From: Gammaproteobacteria bacterium
GTDB lineage: Bacteria > Pseudomonadota > Gammaproteobacteria > Burkholderiales > Sulfuricellaceae
Assembly (NCBI GenBank): GCA_018823025.1
Contig: JAHJJI010000061.1
Span: 1 to 42,166, forward strand
DNA length: 42,166 bases
Reading direction: 5' to 3'
Shown piece after piece: positions 36,152 to 42,166 of this stretch. The notes under the pieces were generated by a model. That model had not been told where the DNA came from, searched no databases, and saw nothing but the letters and a program-made list of their open reading frames with translations. The number at the start of each line of letters is the position of its first letter. The stretch's first letter is position 1. The translations under genes and the position numbers were made by a program.

Positions 36152-37504
36152 ATGTCGCAAACTAAAATTCTGCTGGACGAAGCCGAAATCCCAACCCACT
36201 GGTACAACGTCGTCGCCGACATGCCCAACCCGCCCGCTCCGCCGCTAGGGCCGGACGGCAAACCGATTGGCCCGGAAGCGCTCACCGCCATCTTTCCAAT
36301 GAGCCTGATCGAGCAGGAAATGTCCGCCCAGCGCTGGATCGAAATTCCCGAAAAGGTGCGCGAAATTTATCAGTTGTGGCGGCCTTCGCCGATGTTCCGA
36401 GCCCACCGCCTTGAAGCGGCGCTCGGCACCCCGGCGAAGATTTATTACAAGTACGAAGGTGTTTCCCCGGCCGGATCGCACAAGCCCAACACTGCCGTGG
36501 CGCAGGCCTATTACAACGCAGAGGCCGGCATCAAGCGCATCGCCACCGAAACGGGTGCAGGACAATGGGGCTGCTCGATGGCGCTGGCAGGGCAGATGTT
36601 CGGCCTTGAGGTACGGGTATATATGGTCAAGGTGAGCTACGGACAGAAACCCTACCGCCGCTCGATGATGCAGACCTGGGGAGCGGAAGTGTTCGCCAGC
36701 CCGAGCATGGAAACCAATACCGGACGCGCCGCGCTGGCTGCCGACCCGGACAACCAGGGCTCGCTCGGCCTGGCGATCTCGGAAGCGGTGGAAGATGCCG
36801 CCAATCGCGCCGACACCAACTATGCGCTGGGCTCGGTGCTCAACCACGTGCTGCTGCACCAGACCGTGATCGGCCTCGAAGCCAAGAAACAGTTCGAGAA
36901 GGTCGGCGACTACCCGGACATGATCTTCGCCCCCTGCGGCGGCGGCTCCAACTTCGGCGGCGCAGCCTTCCCCTTCTTCGCCGACAAGGCCGCCGGCAAA
37001 AACGTGCGCCTGGTAGCGGTGGAACCCACCTCCTGCCCGACACTGACCCGCGGTCATTATGCCTACGACTTCGGCGACACTGCCAAGCTCACGCCGATGA
37101 TGCTGATGTACACCCTCGGCCACGACTTCATGCCGCCCGGCATCCACGCCGGCGGCCTGCGCTACCACGGCGACTCAGCCCTGGTATCGCAGCTTTACCA
37201 CGAGAAGCTGATCGAGGCGGTCGCCGTGCCGCAACTGGCCACCTTTCAGGCCGGCGTCACCTTCGCCCGCGCCGAAGGCATCATCCCTGCACCGGAATCC
37301 AACCATGCCATCGCGGCCTGCATCGACGAGGCGCTGCGCTGCAAGGAAAGTGGCGAAGCGAAGACGCTGTTCTTCAATCTTTCCGGCCACGGTCACTTCG
37401 ACATGGGCGCCTACGACAGCTACTTGAGCGGCAAGCTGGAGGATTTTGCCTATCCCGAGGAAGCGATCAAGGCCGCGCTGGAACGGCTACCCAAGGTCGG
37501 CTGA
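36152..37504 (+). CDS. trpB2: TrpB2-type tryptophan synthase beta-like enzyme
   Basis: 450 residues, longer than classical TrpB (about 400) and with the N-terminal extension ([21 protein letters not shown]) typical of TrpB2. PLP is held by Lys111 in GSHKPNTA, and the phosphate-binding CGGGSNFGG is intact. ETGAGQWG marks the indole/COMM region. TrpB2 enzymes make tryptophan from indole and serine without TrpA; no trpA or other trp gene is in the window, so indole salvage is the likely role. It follows the GGDEF-EAL gene by 11 bp with GAGGT upstream. Confidence 0.9.
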   Translation: MSQTKILLDEAEIPTHWYNVVADMPNPPAPPLGPDGKPIGPEALTAIFPMSLIEQEMSAQRWIEIPEKVREIYQLWRPSPMFRAHRLEAALGTPAKIYYKYEGVSPAGSHKPNTAVAQAYYNAEAGIKRIATETGAGQWGCSMALAGQMFGLEVRVYMVKVSYGQKPYRRSMMQTWGAEVFASPSMETNTGRAALAADPDNQGSLGLAISEAVEDAANRADTNYALGSVLNHVLLHQTVIGLEAKKQFEKVGDYPDMIFAPCGGGSNFGGAAFPFFADKAAGKNVRLVAVEPTSCPTLTRGHYAYDFGDTAKLTPMMLMYTLGHDFMPPGIHAGGLRYHGDSALVSQLYHEKLIEAVAVPQLATFQAGVTFARAEGIIPAPESNHAIAACIDEALRCKESGEAKTLFFNLSGHGHFDMGAYDSYLSGKLEDFAYPEEAIKAALERLPKVG

Positions 37505-37517
37505 ACAGTGCCACAAA

Positions 37518-37551
37518 ATGCAGCGGGGGCCTGAATAGGCCCCCGCTGCAT
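37518..37551. terminator. Perfect hairpin between convergent trpB2 and cca
   Basis: ATGCAGCGGGGGCCT (37518-37532) pairs perfectly with AGGCCCCCGCTGCAT (37537-37551) around a GAAT loop. It is placed between two convergent genes, so a bidirectional terminator is likely even though no long T-run follows. Confidence 0.7.
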
Positions 37552-37578
37552 TCAATGATCGTTACACTCCTCGTCAGT

Positions 37579-38799
37579 TCACCCGACCTTGTTCTCAAGC
37601 CAGATTTTGATCGCTTCCAGCCGCGCCTCGTAAACCCGGTCGCGAATTTTCGCCGGGTCATCACATTGCCGGGCTACTGCACCGGCATCCACCGCCTGGA
37701 CGACCTTGAGTGCCTCACGCAAAAAATCGGCCGGTTCGAACACGGCATCCTGGTAACCCAGCCGGCCGCAACAATCAGCAGTGCAGGCCAGAAGAAAGGC
37801 TTCGAAGCGCCATGGCTGACGCAGGGCATCTGTTTCCTGCAGCAGCTTGAGCAGGGTTTCCGGCCGCAACTCGAAAGCACGCAGCGGCACGCCGTGAAAG
37901 CGCGCCACCATCAGCGCCAGTTCGCGGCAATCGTTGGGCACACGCAGGCGCTGGCACAGTGGCTTCGCCAGCTCAAAACTGCGCGCTTCATGTCCAATGT
38001 GGCGCGGCCAATCCGCGCGCGGCGTAGTACCCTTGCCGAGGTCATGAGTGAGGGCAGCGAAGCGCACCGGCAAATCGTAATTCTGCGCAGCGGCGTAGTC
38101 CAGCACCATCATTACGTGCACTCCGGTATCTATCTCGGGGTGGTATTTCTCGGTCTGCGGCACGCCGAACAGGGCGTCCAGCTCCGGCAGGATATGAACC
38201 AGCGCCCCGCACTCGCGCAGGGCCAGGAACATGCGTGAAGGAATTTTTTCCATCAGGCCGCGCGACAACTCCTGCCACACCCGCTCCGGCACCAGCGCAT
38301 CGACTTCGCCGTTGGCGGCCATTTCCCGCATCAGAGCGAGTGTTTCCGGCGCGATGGCAAAACCGAAACGCGCGGCGAAACGCGCCACCCGCAACACCCG
38401 CACCGGATCTTCGACAAAAGCCGGGCTGACGTGGCGCAGGACACCCGCTTTAAGGTCGGCCTTGCCGCCGTAGGGATCGATGAACAGTCCCGCTTCATCC
38501 TTGGCGATGGCGTTGATGGTCAGGTCGCGCCGCGCCAGGTCTTCCTCCAGCGTTACCTCGGGCGCGGCAGACACCTGGAAGCCTTTGTAGCCGCGCGCAG
38601 TCTTGCGCTCGGTGCGGGCCAGGGCATATTCCTCGTGAGTTCTGGGATGAAGGAATACCGGAAAATCCTTGCCCACCGGCTTGAATCCCTGGGCCACCAT
38701 TTCCTCCGGCGTCGCGCCGACGACCACGTAGTCGTGATCGACGACCGGCAAGCCAAGCAACTCGTCGCGCACCGCGCCGCCGACGGCGAAGATTTTCAT
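37579..38799 (-). CDS. cca: CCA tRNA nucleotidyltransferase with HD phosphohydrolase domain
   Basis: 406 residues of the gamma/betaproteobacterial multifunctional type. The nucleotidyltransferase domain shows GGAVRD at 7-12, the metal Asp pair Asp21/Asp23 in DHDYVVVG, and ARRDLTINAIA. The C-terminal HD domain keeps ALTHDLGKG with His252-Asp253. It adds or repairs the 3' CCA of tRNAs and removes 2',3'-cyclic phosphates. The gene starts 5 bp after the NDUFA9-like gene, in one minus-strand unit. Confidence 0.95.
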   Translation of the reverse strand: MKIFAVGGAVRDELLGLPVVDHDYVVVGATPEEMVAQGFKPVGKDFPVFLHPRTHEEYALARTERKTARGYKGFQVSAAPEVTLEEDLARRDLTINAIAKDEAGLFIDPYGGKADLKAGVLRHVSPAFVEDPVRVLRVARFAARFGFAIAPETLALMREMAANGEVDALVPERVWQELSRGLMEKIPSRMFLALRECGALVHILPELDALFGVPQTEKYHPEIDTGVHVMMVLDYAAAQNYDLPVRFAALTHDLGKGTTPRADWPRHIGHEARSFELAKPLCQRLRVPNDCRELALMVARFHGVPLRAFELRPETLLKLLQETDALRQPWRFEAFLLACTADCCGRLGYQDAVFEPADFLREALKVVQAVDAGAVARQCDDPAKIRDRVYEARLEAIKIWLENKVG

Positions 38800-38804
38800 G
38801 CGAA

Positions 38805-39749
38805 TTAACGTTTCTCGTCAATAAACCGTTTGAATAGTGGTGCTGCGATGGGGGCCAGATATAATGGCGCTTCAGCCTCCAGAGCGGCAGGCTGGATGCC
38901 GAATACCTCAGGGAATGGGCAGGCGCACACTGCATCGGCTTTTAGCGTCAAATAGTTATCGTGGGTCAGCAACTTTATCGGCATCAAACCCAGAATAATT
39001 GACTGTAAGGAAGACATTCCCTCTGACAGCGGAATGACCGTCCGCTTAAGGCCTTTGACCTCGGCGACGTATTCGACCAGCTCCTGCAAAGTATAAACTG
39101 TCGGGCCGCACAGATCGTAACTCTGCCCAAAAGTGGCCGGATTATTCACGCTGGCCACGATGGCCTGGGCTACATCGCCGACATAGATGGGCTGCATTTT
39201 GGCGCTCGAGCTACCGAGCGGAAAAACAGGCGTCCAGTTAAGCAACCCGGCAAACAGATTAAGAAAACTGTCCCCAGGGCCAAAAATCACCGATGGGCGG
39301 AATACCGTCACCGCCAGAGGCTCGCCGTGAGCCTCACGCACCAGCGCTTCACCCTCACCTTTGCTGCGCTGGTAGCGACTCAAGCCGTCCACACTAACGC
39401 CGATAGCGCTCATGTGCAGCAACCTTTTCACTCCCGTTGCCCGACAGGCTTCCACTACCTTGCGCGGCAGATCCACGTGCGCACGCTGGAAAGCGCCGCG
39501 CTTTCTTTCGTGGAGGATGCCGACCAGATTGACCACGGCATCCATACCCTGCAACAATTTTTTTAATTCGACCGGGTCATGAATATCCGCTTCCACCAGC
39601 GACACTGTCGGCAGCACCGTAAGATGCTTGGCCCGGTTGATATTGCGGTAGGGAACACGCACTTCATACCCCTGCTCGCACAACCGGCTGACCACATGCT
39701 GCCCCACAAAACCGCCTCCACCCAGTACACACACTTTTTTAATTTCCAT
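38805..39749 (-). CDS. NDUFA9-like NAD(P)-binding protein (complex I NDUFA9 subunit family)
   Basis: 314 residues of the atypical short-chain dehydrogenase/epimerase family. The Rossmann motif GGGGFVGQH lies near the N-terminus, VVNLVGILHE and MSAIGV follow, and the family-typical QRSKGEGE replaces a catalytic YxxxK. Such proteins bind NAD(P)H and may support complex I or quinone metabolism. It lies between slt and cca in the same direction. The start has only a weak ribosome binding site, while a duplicated fragment of its 5' end with a much better one lies 122 bp upstream. Confidence 0.87.
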   Translation of the reverse strand: MEIKKVCVLGGGGFVGQHVVSRLCEQGYEVRVPYRNINRAKHLTVLPTVSLVEADIHDPVELKKLLQGMDAVVNLVGILHERKRGAFQRAHVDLPRKVVEACRATGVKRLLHMSAIGVSVDGLSRYQRSKGEGEALVREAHGEPLAVTVFRPSVIFGPGDSFLNLFAGLLNWTPVFPLGSSSAKMQPIYVGDVAQAIVASVNNPATFGQSYDLCGPTVYTLQELVEYVAEVKGLKRTVIPLSEGMSSLQSIILGLMPIKLLTHDNYLTLKADAVCACPFPEVFGIQPAALEAEAPLYLAPIAAPLFKRFIDEKR

Positions 39750-39802
39750 GATTTTCCCTATTCTTCCGCGGTAGTTAGAAACCCCTAGGTTTCAGTGCAG
39801 GC

Positions 39803-39871
39803 TCACGCGAAGCGCGTTACGCCGGAGCTAAAACCGCTGCCACCCAACACACAAATTTTCTTGATTTCCAT
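39803..39871 (-). pseudogene. Truncated duplicate of the NDUFA9-like gene start
   Basis: Reading on the minus strand from ATG 39871 gives MEIKKICVLGGSGF, then diverges and stops after 22 residues. The first 14 residues match the real gene start (MEIKKVCVLGGGGF), with similar DNA. AAGGAG lies seven bases before the ATG, and the slt stop codon is 12 bp upstream, which is the expected position of the gene. It looks like the original 5' end, cut off by a short rearrangement or repeat, with the active copy now starting at 39749. Confidence 0.65.
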
Positions 39872-39882
39872 TATTATTCTCC

Positions 39883-41844
39883 TTAATCGCACGCTGGCGC
39901 GCGCTCGTCATCGGTGCCGCAGTCTGTTTTTCCACTTCTTCTCGTTATCGTGCCCAGACGCTGCTTCAATGACTGCAACTGCTGGCCGAATTGGTTGCCA
40001 TAGTAGACGGCGTTGCTCATGACTTTCTGCACATAGCCACGGGTTTCGGTAAACGGGATGGTTTCAGTATAGATCGCGCCTTCCATCGGCGCCTCGCTGC
40101 GCCACCGGATAGCACGGCTAGGGCCGGCATTGTAAGCGGCGGTCGCCAGAACCGGCTGGCCTTCGAGTTTATCGAGCACATACTTGAGATAATAAGTGCC
40201 GAGCGCCACGTTGGTATCCAGCTGATTGACCAACGACTGACGAAAGTTCTTCATTCCCATGCGTTTCGCAACCCACTGCGCCGTCGCTGGCATCAGCTGC
40301 ATCAACCCCGACGCGCCGACGCCGGAACGTGCCTGCTGGACAAAGCGGCTTTCCTGGCGAATCAGGCCATATACCCAGGCCTCGTCCAGACCCACCTGAC
40401 GCGCTTGCTCCTGCATCACGTCACGGTGCGGCGCGGGGAAGCGCAGACTGAAATCGTGCAGTTGCTGGGTCTTGTCCGCCGTACTGATGGCACGGTCATA
40501 CCAGCCGTGGCGCTGCGCCACTTCCGCCGCAGCCAGCAAGCGCCGGTCGTCGAGCCCGCGCACCGCCCACATCCACTCACGGTTGGCCTCGTAGCGCAGG
40601 TTCATCTCGTACAGCGCCAGCGCACGCTGGATTGCAGGCAGCTTCTCCATCGCCTTGATCTCGTCACTACCCGCCTTGAAGCTTTCAACAGGGGAACCCG
40701 CCACCACGCCCAGCTCTCCGGCTGCAAGCTGGCCATAATAATTAAATTCCTTCGACAGCGGCGCCAGGATTGCATTGCCCTGCACCGCCTTGCCCTGCGA
40801 CTTGAGGGCACGCGCCTTCCAGTAGCGCCATGAGCCTTGATTCTGCTCCGCCTCCGACATCGCAGCAATAGCGGCCTGCACTTCCTGCCAGTTTTGCTCG
40901 CGCAGCGCCGCGCGCACCTTCCAGGCGAGCTGCAAGTCGGAAAGACGGGTTCCGGCCGCCTTGCCAAACCAGGCTAGTGCAGCCGGGTCGTGCTTGCGCG
41001 CCGCATGCAAAGCCAGCTGACCCCAGCCATAAGCCTGCTCTTCCGCGCCAAACTGAGACTGCAAGGCATTCCAGTAAGGCAATGCCTGCTGCGGCTGGCT
41101 ACGGGCCACGCGTGACAGAGCAAACAGGGTCAGCTCCCGGCCAGCACGGGTCGAAAGGCTCACCGGTAGTTTGTCGAGAAAGGCGAGCGGATTTTCTGCT
41201 GCTCGCTCCAACTCGCGCAAGGGAATCTCCTGCTGGCCGGGGAAGTAACGCGAAACATTCTTCGCCACGCTGACATTACCCGCCTCCAGGGTCAACCTCA
41301 AACGCGCCCACACATCTTCCACGGTGAGCAGGCCATTAATCGCCAAAGCATCGGACAGAGGCAGGCAGCTCGACGGCTGCTCTTCGGCGCTGAACCAGTA
41401 GGGCTTCGCCTCCGCCAGCGCGGCGCTTTCACCCAATGCGAGCCGCGCCTGCAGGGCATAACAGACCAGATCCGAGTCCCTGGTAATCAGCGCAGGGTAT
41501 TCGCTCATGTACAGCTCCCAGCGCTGGTTTTTTGCCAGCATCCGCAGCCATTCAGCGAGCAACCGGTCGGCCAGGAAACTGTCCCCGTTACGCTGGATGT
41601 AGGCTTTGATCTCTTCCGGGCGCGCTTCCTTGAGGTGCAACATGAGTTGCATATAAGCGACGAAGGGCTCCAGCACATGCCCTTGCAAGCGCGCGGCCAT
41701 GGCATCGAAACGGGAAATATTGCCCGACTTGAAAGCCTCGCGCGCCGCGAGGAAGTCAGCCTCGTGGTTTGCCGAGGCAGCATTGCTGAATGCGGAAAGC
41801 GCGGCTCCCGCGGAGAAAACAACCGCAATTAAGATAAATCTCAT
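39883..41844 (-). CDS. slt: Soluble lytic murein transglycosylase (Slt70-like)
   Basis: 653 residues. A signal peptide (MRFILIAVVFSAGAALSAFS) precedes a long alpha-helical superhelix (about 30-450) and the C-terminal goose-lysozyme-like domain with YGLIRQESRF (catalytic Glu498), SGLMQLMPATAQWVAKRMG and ATAAYNAGPSRAIRW. Length and layout match Slt70. It cleaves the glycan strand of peptidoglycan in the periplasm, forming 1,6-anhydro ends. It heads the minus-strand slt / NDUFA9-like / cca unit and is divergent from the aldehyde dehydrogenase, with 43 bp between the starts. Confidence 0.94.
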   Translation of the reverse strand: MRFILIAVVFSAGAALSAFSNAASANHEADFLAAREAFKSGNISRFDAMAARLQGHVLEPFVAYMQLMLHLKEARPEEIKAYIQRNGDSFLADRLLAEWLRMLAKNQRWELYMSEYPALITRDSDLVCYALQARLALGESAALAEAKPYWFSAEEQPSSCLPLSDALAINGLLTVEDVWARLRLTLEAGNVSVAKNVSRYFPGQQEIPLRELERAAENPLAFLDKLPVSLSTRAGRELTLFALSRVARSQPQQALPYWNALQSQFGAEEQAYGWGQLALHAARKHDPAALAWFGKAAGTRLSDLQLAWKVRAALREQNWQEVQAAIAAMSEAEQNQGSWRYWKARALKSQGKAVQGNAILAPLSKEFNYYGQLAAGELGVVAGSPVESFKAGSDEIKAMEKLPAIQRALALYEMNLRYEANREWMWAVRGLDDRRLLAAAEVAQRHGWYDRAISTADKTQQLHDFSLRFPAPHRDVMQEQARQVGLDEAWVYGLIRQESRFVQQARSGVGASGLMQLMPATAQWVAKRMGMKNFRQSLVNQLDTNVALGTYYLKYVLDKLEGQPVLATAAYNAGPSRAIRWRSEAPMEGAIYTETIPFTETRGYVQKVMSNAVYYGNQFGQQLQSLKQRLGTITRRSGKTDCGTDDERAPACD

Positions 41845-41887
41845 AAGTGCTATAGTAAGTTTTTACGCCCTTAAAAGATAGCACACG

Positions 41888-42166
41888 ATGCCCCACATCA
41901 GCCTGAATCCCGCTACCGGCAAGGTTGAGGGAATTTTCCAGAGATGCAACGATCAACAACTAGATAACGCGCTGGAAGAGGGTATGGAAGCCCAAAAAAT
42001 CTGGCAAATGACAGACTTGGTTCAGCGCGCCGAAGCGCTACGCCGCGTGTCAGAAATCCTGCGGAAAAACCACGACGACTACGCCGCCCTGATTACCAGG
42101 GAAATGGGAAAACCGTTGCGGGAAGCCCGTTCCGAAGTGGGAAAATGCGCCCTGGCGTGCGACTAC
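41888..42166 (+). CDS. Succinate-semialdehyde dehydrogenase-type aldehyde dehydrogenase (5' part)
   Basis: The first 93 codons of a gene that runs off the right edge. The peptide begins MPHISLNPATGKVEGIF and includes ALEEGMEAQKIWQ, LVQRAEALRRVSEILR, LITREMGKPLREARSEV and CALACDY. The EMGKP-x-EAR-x-EV-x-KCA block is typical of the N-terminal NAD-binding domain of GabD/Sad succinate-semialdehyde dehydrogenases. The catalytic Cys and Glu lie beyond the window, so activity and cofactor preference cannot be judged. Confidence 0.85.
   Translation, partial: MPHISLNPATGKVEGIFQRCNDQQLDNALEEGMEAQKIWQMTDLVQRAEALRRVSEILRKNHDDYAALITREMGKPLREARSEVGKCALACDY

Overview
This 42 kb window looks like the chromosome of a betaproteobacterium, most likely in the Nitrosomonadales (Sulfuricella/Gallionella-like). 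The inference rests on gene content: an SAH riboswitch in front of ahcY followed by metF, an slt / NDUFA9-like / cca cluster, a MidA-like methyltransferase divergent from a pteridine reductase and a TtcA-like enzyme, and abundant c-di-GMP proteins. No species can be fixed from the sequence alone. Most genes are GC-rich; the exceptions are the left-edge RelA/SpoT-like gene and several intergenic stretches.

Layout. (1) 1-1364: inverted-repeat dispersed element and an AT-richer RelA/SpoT-domain gene, probably acquired. (2) 1439-3920: promoter, SAH riboswitch, ahcY and metF (methyl-cycle recycling). (3) 3963-6869: a perfect FNR/Anr-type box and well-placed -10 ahead of a dCache-PAS-GGDEF-EAL protein with a degenerate GGDEF (SSDEF) and intact EAL. 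(4) 7072-19646: the most unusual region. Two copies of a module made of a LapG-like periplasmic cysteine protease and a membrane Cache-PAS-HD-GYP sensor with an inactivated HD site flank a Slam-type (type XI) outer-membrane translocon and a secreted TbpB-barrel-like cargo protein. The second module continues into two tandem PaaK-like adenylate-forming enzymes. (5) 19667-24136: ornithine-cyclodeaminase family protein, TtcA-like, pteridine reductase, MidA-like methyltransferase and a DUF302 protein. (6) 24593-31079: a MacAB-like ABC exporter (two FtsX permeases, ATPase, HlyD adaptor) and an EnvZ/OmpR-like two-component system. (7) 31433-32824: three small exported glycine-rich or glycine-zipper proteins ending in a strong terminator. 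(8) 33000-37504: secreted alpha/beta hydrolase, bifunctional GGDEF-EAL protein and stand-alone TrpB2 in one transcription unit. (9) 37579-42166: cca, NDUFA9-like reductase and slt on the minus strand, then the start of a divergent succinate-semialdehyde-type dehydrogenase that runs off the window.

How it may work together. Two apparently catalytic c-di-GMP enzymes and two apparently non-catalytic HD-GYP proteins lie in one neighbourhood. In known Lap systems a catalytically dead GGDEF-EAL receptor (LapD) controls the periplasmic protease LapG, which cuts an adhesin at a di-alanine site. Here a dead HD-GYP sensor sits where LapD would be expected, and a type XI cargo carrying one LapG-like PAAG motif lies between the two modules. 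This suggests, but does not prove, a protease-controlled surface or secreted protein system in which HD-GYP pseudoenzymes replace LapD.
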